Positions 56,361 through 64,000 of a stretch of DNA of 64,000 nucleotides are shown one piece after another. The position numbers and the translations under genes are program-made. Positions within the stretch are counted from its first letter, which is position 1; each line of letters starts with the position of its first letter. The stretch comes from Lysobacter sp. GX 14042. Its GTDB lineage: Bacteria; Pseudomonadota; Gammaproteobacteria; Xanthomonadales; Xanthomonadaceae. The notes beneath the pieces are model-generated. The model was given only the letters and a program-made list of their open reading frames with translations, was not told where the DNA came from and did no database searches. Where the stretch lies: positions 62,001 to 126,000 of the forward strand of contig NZ_JAJUWY010000005.1 of the NCBI RefSeq assembly GCF_021390425.1, written 5' to 3'.

Positions 56361-56789
56361 ATGACCACGCCATCGCGCCCCGACTCCTCCACCGCCCCGG
56401 CCACCACCGGCAGCGGCCAGCTGCCCGAACGCCGCGACAGCCTGTGGCAGCTGGTCGCCGGCCCGAGCGCGTGGGCCCTGCACTTCCTCGTGTCCTACGT
56501 CACCGCGGCGGTGTTCTGCGCCCGGGCCGCCGGGCCGTGGGCCCCACTCGGCAGTGCCCGCACGGCGCTGTGGGTGTACACCGCCATCGCCCTGGGGTTC
56601 ATCGCCGCCTTCGGCTGGCGCAGCCTGCGCCGGCACCGGTGGGGCTCGGCCGGACTGCCGCACGATGACGACACGCCCGGCGACCGCCACCGTTTCCTCG
56701 GCTTTGCCAGCCTGCTGCTGTGCGGGCTGAGCTTTGTCGCGGTGGTGTATTCGGCGATGGCGATCGCCGTGCTCGGGACCTGCCGCTGA
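56361..56789 (+). CDS. Small membrane protein of the caa3 oxidase locus, unknown function
   Basis: 142 residues. After a polar Ser/Thr/Pro lead there are three hydrophobic helices (AWALHFLVSYVTAAVFCA; ALWVYTAIALGFIAAFGW; LGFASLLLCGLSFVAVVYSAM) with a charged loop (RHRWGSAGLPHDDDTPGDRHR) between the second and third. Position between subunit I/III and the CtaG-like gene, with overlapping ends, suggests a subunit IV-like or assembly role. I do not recognise a named family. Confidence 0.7.
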   Translation: MTTPSRPDSSTAPATTGSGQLPERRDSLWQLVAGPSAWALHFLVSYVTAAVFCARAAGPWAPLGSARTALWVYTAIALGFIAAFGWRSLRRHRWGSAGLPHDDDTPGDRHRFLGFASLLLCGLSFVAVVYSAMAIAVLGTCR

Positions 56790-57451
56790 TGGCGCGGGCG
56801 GTGCCACGGCAAGCGTGCCTGGTGGCCGGGCTGGCGGTCCTGGCCGCCACCTGGCTGGGCCCGCTGCCGCGACTGGCAGCGCATTCCTTCGCCAGCCACA
56901 TGCTGATGCACATGGCGGTGGTCGCGGTGGCGGCGCCGCTGGTCGCCGCCGGGCTCGCACGCGGACGCTGGGATCCGGTGGCCCGCCGCCCTTGGCTGTT
57001 CCCGGCCCTGCCGGCCTCGGCGCTGGAGTTCGTGGTGGTCTGGGGCTGGCATGCACCGGCGCTGCACCACGCCGCGCGGCACACCCCCGGCATGCTGCTG
57101 CTCGAGCAGGGCAGCTTCCTCGCCGTCGGCCTCCTGGTGTGGCTGGCGGCCTTCGGCGGCGGACACGCCCGGCGCCACGACCGCGCCGGCGCCGGCATCG
57201 CCGCGCTGCTCATGACCTCGATGCACATGACCCTGCTGGGGGTGCTGCTGGCGGTTGCCGACCGGCCGCTGTACGGCCACCACGGCGAAGCCGCCTTCGG
57301 CCTGAGTGCCCTCGGCGACCAGCAACTGGGCGGCGTGTTGATGCTGGTGTTCGGCGGCGTGGCCTACCTGGCCGGCGCGCTGGTGCTGCTGGCCGGCCTG
57401 CTGCGGCGTCCGGACGGGCGGCCCGACGAGGGGGTGGTGGCCGATGCCTGA
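56789..57451 (+). CDS. CtaG-like (caa3-type) cytochrome oxidase assembly factor
   Basis: 220 residues, about six membrane helices with many histidines: AHSFASHMLMHMAVVAVAAPL (HxxxH-x3-H), EFVVVWGWHAPALHHAARH and MTSMHMTLLGVLL. This is the Caa3_CtaG family of copper-related assembly proteins in oxidase loci, distinct from the Cox11-type CtaG. It probably helps to insert copper into CuB or CuA. Its ATG overlaps the previous stop by 1 base, and its end overlaps the triheme cytochrome gene by 8 bp. Confidence 0.85.
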   Translation: MARAVPRQACLVAGLAVLAATWLGPLPRLAAHSFASHMLMHMAVVAVAAPLVAAGLARGRWDPVARRPWLFPALPASALEFVVVWGWHAPALHHAARHTPGMLLLEQGSFLAVGLLVWLAAFGGGHARRHDRAGAGIAALLMTSMHMTLLGVLLAVADRPLYGHHGEAAFGLSALGDQQLGGVLMLVFGGVAYLAGALVLLAGLLRRPDGRPDEGVVADA

Positions 57452-58745
57452 GCAGCCACGAGCCTCCACCTGGTTGCGCCGCCAGTGGCGCGAGCTGCTG
57501 GCCGCCGCCCGCCACCTGCTGCAGTGGCCGCGCGGGCTGTACACCGCCGCCCTGGTACTGGCGGTGGTGGGCCTGGCCGCACTGCTGGGGGTCGCCGCCG
57601 GCCTGGCCCCGGTCAACGCCAGCGCCGGCCACTGGCCGGTGACCCGGGTCCTGCTGCACTGGGCGATGACCCGCGCCACCCGCGTGCGCGCCCTGTCGGT
57701 GACCGCCCCCGACGGCAACGGCGCCGCCGACCGCCTGACCCCGCCCGACGCCCAGGCCCGCCAGGCCGCCGGCCACTATGCCACCGGCTGCCTGGCCTGC
57801 CACGGCGGCCCCGGCCACCCCCGCTCGCGGATCGTCCTGCACATGACCCCCGAGCCGCCCTGGCTGCCGGACACCCTGGACAAGTGGGACGCCCGCGAGC
57901 TGTTCCACATCGTCCGCCACGGCGTGAAGTACACCGCCATGCCCGCCTGGCCCGGCGAGCGCCGCGACGACGAAATCTGGGCGATGGTCGAGTTCCTGCA
58001 GCGCATGCCCGGGATGTCGCCGCAGGAATTCGCCGTCCTGACCGGAACCGTGGAGCGCGACGTGCAGCCCCAGCCGATGGGCGAACTTGCCGCCCCGGCC
58101 GCCGTCCCCGGACCCGCGGCGTCCGCGGCGGCGCGCGCGGGTGCCGCCGGACCGGGGGATTCCCCAGGGGAACGCGCGGATGCCGCCGGACCCGCGCCCG
58201 ACATCCTCGCCGGCTGCGCCCGCTGCCACGGCGTCGACGGGCGCGGAGACCCCAATGGTGCCTTCCCCCGCCTCGACGGCCAGAGCGAGGCCTACCTGCT
58301 CGCCAGCCTGCAGGCCTTCGCCGGCGGCGACCGCCACAGCGGCATCATGGAACCGGCGGTCCGCGGCCTGGACGGCCACGACCTGCGCGCCCTCGCCCGG
58401 CACTTCGCCCGCCAGCCGGCCGGACCGCCCGCCGCGTCCCCGGCCGCCACCCCCGACGCCCTCGCCCGCGGCCGCGAACTGGCCCACACCGGCGACCCCC
58501 GCCGCCGCATCCCCGCCTGCATCGAATGCCACGGCCCTGCCGGCGACCACCGCAACCCCCGCTACCCGCGCATCGCCGGCCAGTACCCCGGCTATCTGGC
58601 GCGGCAACTCGAACTCTTCCAGTCCCACTCCCGCGGCGGCTCCGGCTACCAGCACCTGATGCACCTGGCCGCCCACTCCCTGGACCCGGCCGACATCCAC
58701 GACCTGTCGCTGTACTACGCCTCACTGGACCCGGACCCGCCGTAG
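57444..58745 (+). CDS. Membrane-anchored triheme cytochrome c
   Basis: 433 residues. One N-terminal membrane helix (about 32-54; GLYTAALVLAVVGLAALLGV) anchors a periplasmic part with three class I cytochrome c domains: CLACH at 116-120, CARCH at 258-262 and CIECH at 359-363. Candidate axial methionines are in YTAMPAW and HSGIMEP, and near HLMHLAAHSL. The linker at 213-252 is Ala/Pro/Gly-rich. The last gene of the oxidase locus, overlapping the assembly gene, so it probably feeds electrons to the caa3 enzyme. Confidence 0.9.
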   Translation: MPEQPRASTWLRRQWRELLAAARHLLQWPRGLYTAALVLAVVGLAALLGVAAGLAPVNASAGHWPVTRVLLHWAMTRATRVRALSVTAPDGNGAADRLTPPDAQARQAAGHYATGCLACHGGPGHPRSRIVLHMTPEPPWLPDTLDKWDARELFHIVRHGVKYTAMPAWPGERRDDEIWAMVEFLQRMPGMSPQEFAVLTGTVERDVQPQPMGELAAPAAVPGPAASAAARAGAAGPGDSPGERADAAGPAPDILAGCARCHGVDGRGDPNGAFPRLDGQSEAYLLASLQAFAGGDRHSGIMEPAVRGLDGHDLRALARHFARQPAGPPAASPAATPDALARGRELAHTGDPRRRIPACIECHGPAGDHRNPRYPRIAGQYPGYLARQLELFQSHSRGGSGYQHLMHLAAHSLDPADIHDLSLYYASLDPDPP

Positions 58746-58969
58746 TCTTGGGGTTGGGTTTCGGGGAGGTTGCGAGGGGAGGCTTCGGAGAGGTCGCGGG
58801 GGGAGCCGGCTGCTGCGAGGGGGGGCTTGGTGTGGGCTTCGGAGACGACACCGTGTGCGGGTGCTGCGGGCCTGGTGACAGGACGGAGTCCCGGGTGCGG
58901 CCTGCGGCCTTACCCGGGCTACGTGGGTACGTGGGTGGAGATCACCACACACACAAACACCCCTCCACC
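58746..58969 (-). repeat. Companion element Q, copy B (with internal deletion)
   Basis: Reversed relative of 50044-50352. It keeps GGAGCCGGCTGCTGCGAGGG, the GTGTGGGCTTCGG segment, the CCCGGGT palindrome (58890-58923) and the ATCACCACACACACAAACAC tract, but lacks the block between the two 16-bp arms of copy A. The gene-free stretch 58746-59225 between the triheme cytochrome and rsmI is made up of this block and element P. Confidence 0.85.
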
Positions 58970-59221
58970 GTCATCCCCGCGCACGCGGGGATCCATGGCG
59001 GCGGTGTCGTCTCCGGAAGGCGTGCCTCCGAAGCCATCGACACCCGCCGGAGCCGGCAGCCGTGGTGGGACGGGCCGCCCGACTTCAAAAAGGGCCGAAG
59101 GCCCGTCAGGAGGGCGGCCCGTCCCACCACGGCGGCCGGCTCCCCCGCGAAGGCCCCGAAGGAATACGCGCCCACCCCGAAAACCCCAACGTCCATGGAT
59201 CCCCGCGTGCGCGGGGATGAC
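58970..59221 (-). repeat. Composite palindromic element P, copy B
   Basis: 252 bp, the reverse of 49795-50043, bounded by the same 26-bp palindromes (58970-58995 and 59196-59221). The central inverted repeat is 20 bp, 59061-59080 against 59112-59131, and pairs perfectly even though its sequence differs from copy A. It ends 4 bp before the rsmI stop codon, as copy A's cluster ends 2 bp before that of rimI. Confidence 0.9.
59087..59104 (-). terminator. Intrinsic terminator inside the loop of element P, copy B
   Basis: On the minus strand GGGCC-TTC-GGCCC followed by TTTTT, identical to copy A. It would end rsmI transcription 120-140 bp after its stop codon. Confidence 0.65.
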
Positions 59222-59225
59222 GGGA

Positions 59226-60047
59226 CTACTCCGCCCCGTAGAGCGCCTTGCGCGGGGCGCCGCTGAGTTCCGCGGCGAGCTTCGCCGCGGTGGACGGCGG
59301 CAGGTGCGCGCCCAGGACGCGGTACAGGCGCAGGCCTTCCGCCAGGCGGGCGTCGGCGTCGTCGCCGGCGCCTTCCACGATCACCACGAACTCGCCCTTC
59401 TGCTGGTTCGGGTCGGCTTCCACGCGTTGGCGCAGTTCGCCGAGACTGCCGTCCAGGACGGTCTCGAACAGCTTGGTCAGTTCGCGCGCGACCACCGCGG
59501 GGCGGTCGGGGCCGAAGGCGCTGGCCATTGCTTCCAGCGAGTCGACGATGCGGTGGGAGGATTCGTAGAACACCAGGGTGCGCGGTTCGGCGGCCAGGGC
59601 CTGCAGGCGTTCGCGGCGGGCGCCGGCCTTGGCCGGCAGGAAGCCTTCGAACGCGAAGCGGTCGGAGGCCAGTCCGGCCACGCTCAGGGCGGCGATCGCG
59701 GCGCTGGCGCCGGGGACCGGGGAGACGCGGAGGCCGGCCTGGCGGGCGGCGCGGACCAGGCGGTAGCCGGGGTCGCTGACCAGGGGGGTGCCGGCGTCGG
59801 AGACCAGTGCCAGCGACTCGCCGCTGCGCAGCCGTTCGACCAGCCCGCCGGCGTGGGCATCCTCGTTGTGCTCGTGCAGGGCGACCAGCGGGCGCTCCAG
59901 TCCGAACCGTGACAGCAGCTGGCGGGTGTGCCGGGTGTCCTCGGCGCAGATCGCGTCGACCTTGCCCAGCACGTCCAGTGCGCGCGGGGACAGGTCGCCG
60001 AGGTTGCCGATGGGGGTGGCGACGACGTGGAGGGTGCCGGGGTTCAT
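59226..60047 (-). CDS. rsmI: 16S rRNA (cytidine1402-2'-O)-methyltransferase RsmI
   Basis: 273 residues. Tetrapyrrole-methylase fold: LHVVATPIGNLGDLSPRAL, CAEDTRHTRQLL, LVSDAGTPLVSDPGYRLV and PVPGASAAIAALSVAGL. The C-terminal part (ARELTKLFETVLDGSL; NQQKGEFVVIVEGA) fits RsmI. It modifies C1402 in the decoding centre. It is divergent from the LpoA-like gene, as yraL and yraM are in E. coli. Confidence 0.96.
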   Translation of the reverse strand: MNPGTLHVVATPIGNLGDLSPRALDVLGKVDAICAEDTRHTRQLLSRFGLERPLVALHEHNEDAHAGGLVERLRSGESLALVSDAGTPLVSDPGYRLVRAARQAGLRVSPVPGASAAIAALSVAGLASDRFAFEGFLPAKAGARRERLQALAAEPRTLVFYESSHRIVDSLEAMASAFGPDRPAVVARELTKLFETVLDGSLGELRQRVEADPNQQKGEFVVIVEGAGDDADARLAEGLRLYRVLGAHLPPSTAAKLAAELSGAPRKALYGAE

Positions 60048-60114
60048 CCGCCGATGGTAGCCGGTAGAATCGGTCGCACCTTCGCCAATGCCGCGTCGCG
60101 GCAAGCGCCCGCCG

Positions 60115-61323
60115 ATGAGTACGTTCGCCTCCGCTCCTGGTTTCCCGTTCCGCCGACGTTGGCCCGCCCTGGTCGCCGCCTGCCTGGTGGTGGCCGGTTG
60201 CAGCACCATGACGACGCGCACGGGCGTCACCCCGGTGCAGTCGACCGATCCGGGGCTGGTGCAGGACAGCACGCAGCCGGTTCGCGGCTGGGAGGTCGAC
60301 ATGGGCGAGCGCCCGCCGGCCGGGCGCGACGGTTACCGCCCGCCGATGCGGTTGGCGGTGCTGCTGCCGCTGTCCGGCGAGATGGCGGCCGCGGCCGCGC
60401 CGGTGCGCGACGGCTTCATGACCGGCTACCACGGCGAAAACCGCCGGCGGCCGGAGGTGACCTTCTTCGATACCCACGGCACGGTTGGCGGCGCGCTGTC
60501 GGCCTACGACCAGGCGGTCGCGGCAGGGCACGATTTCGTGGTCGGCCCGCTGTCGCGCGAAGGGGTCGACGGTCTGTTCCGCCGCGGCACGCTGGCGGTG
60601 CCGGTGTTGGCGCTGAACCGGGGCGACGTTGCCCCGCCGCCCGGCAATGTCAGTTTTTCGCTGTCGCCGGAGGATGCCGGCATCGCCGCCGCCGACCGCC
60701 TGCTGCAGCAGGGCGCGACCCGGGTGCTGGCAGTGATCGGCAACAGCGACAGCCAGCGGCGCTCGGCCGAGGCCCTGCGCGCCCGGCTGGCGGACGCGGG
60801 AGTCGAAGTGGCCGCGGTGGTGACCACGGCGGTGACCGATTTCGTGCCGTTCGCGCAGCAGGGGGCGATCGACGGGGTGTTCCTGGCCCTGCGCGGCGAT
60901 GCGGCGCGCGAGGTGGTGCCGCGCCTGTCGATGGCCGGCCTGGGCGGCGCGCCCAAGGTCGCCACTTCGCAGCTGTCCAGCGGCACCGGCGATGCCGGCG
61001 TGGACGCGGTGCTCGACGGCATCGCCTTCCCGAGCGAGCCGTGGACCAGCCGCGGCTACGCGCCGGGCATGCCCTCGGCGGCGAGCGCCGCCGCGCTGGT
61101 CCCGACCGCGCGCGGCGGGGCGGCGCGCCTGTTCGGCTTCGGCCACGACGCCTGGCTGCTGGCCGCCTACCTGGAGCGGCTGGGCGGGCAGCCCGGCGCC
61201 CACGTGTCCGGCGCCACCGGGCTGCTGGCGCTGGGCGATGACGGCAACGTCGAGCGCGCGCCGGCGTGGTCGACCTTCCGCGGCGGCCACGTCGCGCCGC
61301 TGGCCGATGCCAGCCGCAATTGA
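60115..61323 (+). CDS. LpoA/LppC-like penicillin-binding-protein activator lipoprotein, short form
   Basis: 402 residues. Lipobox LVVAGCS with Cys29. After a linker of about 50 residues there is a periplasmic-binding-protein fold: [46 protein letters not shown] and [17 protein letters not shown]. This corresponds to the C-terminal domain of LpoA, the activator of PBP1A. The N-terminal TPR-like domain of E. coli LpoA (678 residues) is absent. Gene order (divergent rsmI, overlapping yraN) supports orthology. The ATG at 60115 is preferred; 9 more residues are possible upstream. Confidence 0.85.
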   Translation: MSTFASAPGFPFRRRWPALVAACLVVAGCSTMTTRTGVTPVQSTDPGLVQDSTQPVRGWEVDMGERPPAGRDGYRPPMRLAVLLPLSGEMAAAAAPVRDGFMTGYHGENRRRPEVTFFDTHGTVGGALSAYDQAVAAGHDFVVGPLSREGVDGLFRRGTLAVPVLALNRGDVAPPPGNVSFSLSPEDAGIAAADRLLQQGATRVLAVIGNSDSQRRSAEALRARLADAGVEVAAVVTTAVTDFVPFAQQGAIDGVFLALRGDAAREVVPRLSMAGLGGAPKVATSQLSSGTGDAGVDAVLDGIAFPSEPWTSRGYAPGMPSAASAAALVPTARGGAARLFGFGHDAWLLAAYLERLGGQPGAHVSGATGLLALGDDGNVERAPAWSTFRGGHVAPLADASRN

Positions 61324-61684
61324 CCGGCGCGCGCGCGGCGCCGCGGTCGAGGCCGCGGCCCGTGCCCACCTGCTCGCGCACGGCCTGGCGCCGGTCGCGG
61401 CCAACGTGAACTTCCGCCTGGGCGAGCTGGACCTGGTGATGCGCGACGGCGACACGCTCGCCTTCGTGGAGGTCCGTTACCGCGGCCGCGACGATTACGG
61501 TGGCGGGGCCGAATCGATCGACCGGCGCAAGCGCCGCCGGCTGGTGCGCGCCGCGCAGCTGTTCCTGCAGCGCAACCCGCGCTTCGCCGACGTGCCCTGC
61601 CGCTTCGACGTGGTGGAAGCGGCCGGGGATCCGGCGGCACCGGAGCTCAACTGGATCCGCGATGCCTTCCGGGCGGACGACTGA
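61307..61684 (+). CDS. yraN: YraN-family (UPF0102) endonuclease-like protein
   Basis: 125 residues. [18 protein letters not shown] and [25 protein letters not shown] carry the restriction-endonuclease-like core (E...D...ExR, with Arg where many relatives have Lys). [17 protein letters not shown] follows. Function is unknown; the family is placed near Holliday-junction resolvases by fold. It overlaps the lpoA-like gene by 17 bp, which fixes its start region. Confidence 0.93.
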   Translation: MPAAIDRRARGAAVEAAARAHLLAHGLAPVAANVNFRLGELDLVMRDGDTLAFVEVRYRGRDDYGGGAESIDRRKRRRLVRAAQLFLQRNPRFADVPCRFDVVEAAGDPAAPELNWIRDAFRADD

Positions 61685-61701
61685 GCCGGCCGCGCCGTCC
61701 G

Positions 61702-63099
61702 ATGGCTGAAACCCCTACCCGCCTGCCGGCCACGCTCGACCGTGAAATGCGCGCGCTGCTGGGCGCCGCGTGGCTGACCGCCCCCGACGAGCGGCTGGCC
61801 TACTCCTACGACAACTCACGCCGGCAGTCGCTGCCCGACGCGGTGGCCCTGCCGGTCGAGGCGGCCCAGGTGCAGGCACTGGTGCGCGCCTGCCGCGCCG
61901 CCGCGGTGCCCGTGGTGCCGCGCGGCCGGGCCACCAACACCACCGGCGCCGCGGTGCCGGTGGCCGGTGGCGTGGTGGTGTCGCTGGAGCGGATGGACCG
62001 GATCGTCGACATCCGCCCCGGCGACCGCTGCGCGGTGGTCCAGCCCGGGGTGCTCAACGGCGCCCTGCAGCAGGCGCTCGCCGGCCATGGCCTGTTCTGG
62101 CCCCCGGACCCGACCAGCGCCGCCTTCAGCACCATCGGCGGCAACCTGGCCTGCAATGCCGGCGGGCCGCGGGCGGTGAAGTACGGCGCCAGCCGCGACA
62201 ACGTGCTGGCGATCACCGCGGTGACCGGGGCCGGCGAACGGGTCCGGCTCGGCAGCGCGACCACCAAGGGTTCGACCGGCTACGACCTGCAGCGGCTGCT
62301 GGTCGGCAGCGAAGGCACCCTGGGGCTGATCGTCGAGGCGACCTTGCGGCTGGTCCCGACGCCGCCGGCGCGGCGGGCCCTGCGCGCGGTCTACCGCGAC
62401 GTGTCCAGCGCGGCGCGCGCGGTGGCACGGCTGATGGCCCAGCCGGTGACCCCGTCAATGCTGGAGTTCATGGACTCGCATGCGGTCGGGCTGGCACGCG
62501 ACATCGGCGGCGCCGACCTGCCGGGCGACGCCGGGGCGCTGCTGATGATCGAGGCCGACGGCCCCGCGGAGCACCTGGAGGCCGACCTCGCCGCCCTGCG
62601 CGCCGCCGCCATGGGCGACGGCCTGGTCAGCCTGGAGGCCGCCGACGACGAGGCCGCCAGGGCCCGCCTGTGGGCCGCGCGCAAGGCGCTCTCCCCCGCC
62701 CTGCGCACGCTGGCGCCGGGCAAGATCAACGAGGACGTGGTGGTGCCGGTCTCGCGCATCCCCGACCTGGTCGACGGCGTGCAGCACATCGCCGCCCGCG
62801 CCCGGCTGCCGATCGTCTGCTTCGGCCACGCCGGCAACGGCAACCTGCACGTCAACCTGATGTACGACCCGGCCGATGCCGACCAGTCGGCGCGCGCACG
62901 CGAGGCCATGGGCCGGGTGTTCACCCTGGCGGTCGAACTGGGCGGCACGCTGTCGGGCGAGCACGGGATCGGCCTGGCCAAGCGCGACTTCATGCCCCAG
63001 GCGGTCGGCGCGCAGACGCTGGAACTGATGCGCCAGATCAAGGCGGTGTTCGACCCGGACGGGATCCTCAACCCGGGCAAGTTGTTGCCACCACGGTGA
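61702..63099 (+). CDS. FAD-linked oxidase (GlcD/D-lactate dehydrogenase family)
   Basis: 465 residues. PCMH-type FAD domain: VVPRGRATNTTGAAVPVAGG, STIGGNLACNAGGPRAVKYG and STGYDLQRLLVGSEGTLG. The C-terminal cap has CFGHAGNGNLHVNL and GGTLSGEHGIGLAKRDFM, and ends DPDGILNPGKLLP. Members oxidise D-lactate, glycolate or other D-2-hydroxyacids and pass electrons to quinone. No GlcE/GlcF partners are adjacent, so a single-subunit D-2-hydroxyacid dehydrogenase is likely. It takes the place held by diaA in E. coli. Confidence 0.9.
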   Translation: MAETPTRLPATLDREMRALLGAAWLTAPDERLAYSYDNSRRQSLPDAVALPVEAAQVQALVRACRAAAVPVVPRGRATNTTGAAVPVAGGVVVSLERMDRIVDIRPGDRCAVVQPGVLNGALQQALAGHGLFWPPDPTSAAFSTIGGNLACNAGGPRAVKYGASRDNVLAITAVTGAGERVRLGSATTKGSTGYDLQRLLVGSEGTLGLIVEATLRLVPTPPARRALRAVYRDVSSAARAVARLMAQPVTPSMLEFMDSHAVGLARDIGGADLPGDAGALLMIEADGPAEHLEADLAALRAAAMGDGLVSLEAADDEAARARLWAARKALSPALRTLAPGKINEDVVVPVSRIPDLVDGVQHIAARARLPIVCFGHAGNGNLHVNLMYDPADADQSARAREAMGRVFTLAVELGGTLSGEHGIGLAKRDFMPQAVGAQTLELMRQIKAVFDPDGILNPGKLLPPR

Positions 63100-63122
63100 T
63101 TGGCTTTGCCGCAACCGTGAAG

Positions 63123-63162
63123 GTTCCGGCGCAATACGGCGTGCCGCCTATTGCGCCCTACG
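63123..63162. repeat. Palindromic repeat, GGCGCAATA family (copy 2)
   Basis: GGCGCAATACGGC-GTGCC-GCCTATTGCGCC then CTACG. It lies between the FAD oxidase and the uracil-DNA-glycosylase-like gene and matches 23290-23331 in both arms, with compensated base changes in the inner stem. Confidence 0.8.
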
Positions 63163-63182
63163 TGCGCGGGGGGAAATAGGCG

Positions 63183-63776
63183 ATGGCCGGGTCGAACCGT
63201 TGCGAGCTCGACCGCTTGTTGCGGCAGATCGAGGCCTGCCGCCTCTGCGCCGGCGTGCTCGGCCACGAGCCGCGGCCGGTGCTGCAGGCCGGCACCGGCG
63301 CACGCATCCTGGTGGCCGGCCAGGCACCCGGGCGCAAGGTGCACGAGAGCGGCGTGCCCTGGGACGACGCCAGCGGCCGCCGCCTGCGCGACTGGCTGCA
63401 GATGGACGAGGCCACCTTCTACGACCCGCAGAAGGTCGCGCTGGTGCCGATGGGCTTCTGCTATCCCGGCAAGGCGGGCTCGGGTGACGCCCCGCCCCGC
63501 CGCGAGTGCCGCGCGGCCTGGCACCCGCGCCTGCTGCCACTGCTGCCCGACATCGGGCTGGTGCTGGCGATCGGCCAGTACGCGCAGAGCTATTACCTGG
63601 GCGATCGCCACAAGGGCAGCCTGACGGCGAACCTGCGCGCCTGGCGCGAGTTCCTGCCCGGCCTGCTTCCGCTGCCGCACCCGAGCCCGCGCAACGTGGC
63701 CTGGTTCAAGGCCAACCCGTGGTTCGAGGGCGAGGTGCTGCCGGGGTTGCGGGCGCGGGTGGGCGAGCTGCTGTGA
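63183..63776 (+). CDS. Uracil-DNA glycosylase superfamily protein
   Basis: 197 residues. ILVAGQAPGRKVHESGVPW fills motif A (GxAPG), LVLAIGQYAQSYYLG is the core strand, and LPLPHPSPRNVAWF is the HPS motif 3. Cysteines in EACRLCAG, GFCYPG and RRECRAAW could hold an iron-sulfur cluster, as in family 4 enzymes, but the acidic GEAPG glutamate is Gln here (GQAPG). Family members remove uracil or other damaged bases; activity in this subgroup is not established. It is convergent with thiL. Confidence 0.85.
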   Translation: MAGSNRCELDRLLRQIEACRLCAGVLGHEPRPVLQAGTGARILVAGQAPGRKVHESGVPWDDASGRRLRDWLQMDEATFYDPQKVALVPMGFCYPGKAGSGDAPPRRECRAAWHPRLLPLLPDIGLVLAIGQYAQSYYLGDRHKGSLTANLRAWREFLPGLLPLPHPSPRNVAWFKANPWFEGEVLPGLRARVGELL

Positions 63777-63786
63777 CGCCCACCCG

Positions 63787-64000
63787 TCACCCGGCGAAAT
63801 GCATGTACCCGCTGCGTGGTGGCTGCCACTGCCGGCCGTCGACGGTGAACGCGGTTGCGGTCGAGCCGGGGATGGTGCGGCCGATCCGGGTGAGCGCGAC
63901 GCCGGCCGCGCTGCCCGCGGCCCCGATCCGCTCCGCCATCGCCGGGGGCGCGGTGAAGCACAGTTCGTAGTCGTCGCCGCCGGTCGCCTGCAGGAGGTGG
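63787..64000 (-). CDS. thiL: Thiamine-monophosphate kinase, C-terminal part (cut by window edge)
   Basis: 70 residues before the stop are visible and the frame runs off the right edge. GGDDYELCFTAPPAMAERI is the ThiL signature near the C-terminus, followed by LTRIGRT and the terminal GYMHFAG, which parallels the GYDHF end of E. coli ThiL. It phosphorylates thiamine monophosphate to the diphosphate cofactor. The N-terminal ATP-binding half lies outside the window. Confidence 0.9.
   Translation of the reverse strand, partial: HLLQATGGDDYELCFTAPPAMAERIGAAGSAAGVALTRIGRTIPGSTATAFTVDGRQWQPPRSGYMHFAG

Noticed and set aside
53822..56407. 861-codon minus-strand frame opposite the oxidase subunit I/III gene
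   Set aside because: Antisense shadow with His/Gln/Arg-rich low complexity; the sense frame has all metal ligands.
49795..59221. The two repeat clusters as ends of a 9-kb composite transposon
   Set aside because: The DNA between them is housekeeping and respiratory genes in conserved order (rimI, holD, pssA) without a transposase.

Overview
The window is very GC-rich (about 70% by eye) and densely coded. It reads as chromosome of a gammaproteobacterium of the Xanthomonadaceae (Lysobacter/Luteimonas/Pseudoxanthomonas side). The support is the gene order cinA-lexA-recA-recX-alaS-csrA-tRNA-Ser-tRNA-Arg, a TTAG/CTAA-type LexA operator instead of the enteric CTG-N10-CAG box, a Xanthomonas/Caulobacter-type TonB receptor, and an exopolysaccharide locus of the exosortase-A-associated kind. 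I see no transposase, integrase, phage gene or CRISPR array, and base composition is even throughout.

Layout. 1-9.5 kb: the edge of a cell-surface polysaccharide locus with a beta-helix protein (cut by the edge), polysaccharide deacetylase, a membrane J-domain protein, a glutamine-dependent amidotransferase, an acyl-CoA ligase/acyl-carrier pair, an undecaprenyl-phosphate sugar transferase and a GMC oxidoreductase. 9.6-16 kb: tRNA-Arg, tRNA-Ser, csrA, alaS, recX, recA, lexA and cinA, all on the minus strand. 16-25 kb: a globin-coupled diguanylate cyclase, a tightly coupled acyltransferase/acyltransferase/methyltransferase operon of unknown role, mutS and mgtE. 25-31 kb: a trans-sulfuration enzyme, hslR, the rpsP-rimM-trmD-rplS operon, ffh and a ccsA-like gene. 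31-39 kb: a TonB receptor divergent from a MarR-controlled three-part efflux operon. 39-49.8 kb: radA, a DUF808 membrane protein, a UDP-amino-sugar epimerase/dehydrogenase pair, tRNA-Thr, ispH, lspA, ileS and ribF. 49.8-52.7 kb: a repeat cluster, rimI, a probable holD, pssA and a DUF4124 protein. 52.8-58.7 kb: a caa3-type oxidase locus (subunit II with cytochrome c, fused subunits I and III, an assembly factor, a triheme cytochrome). 58.7-64 kb: a second repeat cluster, rsmI, an LpoA-like lipoprotein, yraN, a GlcD-type FAD oxidase, a uracil-DNA-glycosylase-family protein and the 3' end of thiL.

The most unusual content is repetitive DNA. Two composite, highly palindromic elements (about 250 bp plus a companion block) lie in opposite orientation at 49.8-50.4 kb and 58.7-59.2 kb. 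Their 19-20 bp inverted arms differ from each other by compensated changes, and each loop carries an intrinsic terminator. Relatives of their sub-palindromes are found alone in an intergenic gap and inside the ribF coding sequence. A second family (GGCGCAATA...TATTGCGCCCTACG) is scattered, and two degenerate members supply stop codons. Other points of interest are a fused oxidase subunit I without the usual K-channel lysine, a lexA operator touching the start codon, and a perfect palindrome inside the marR promoter.
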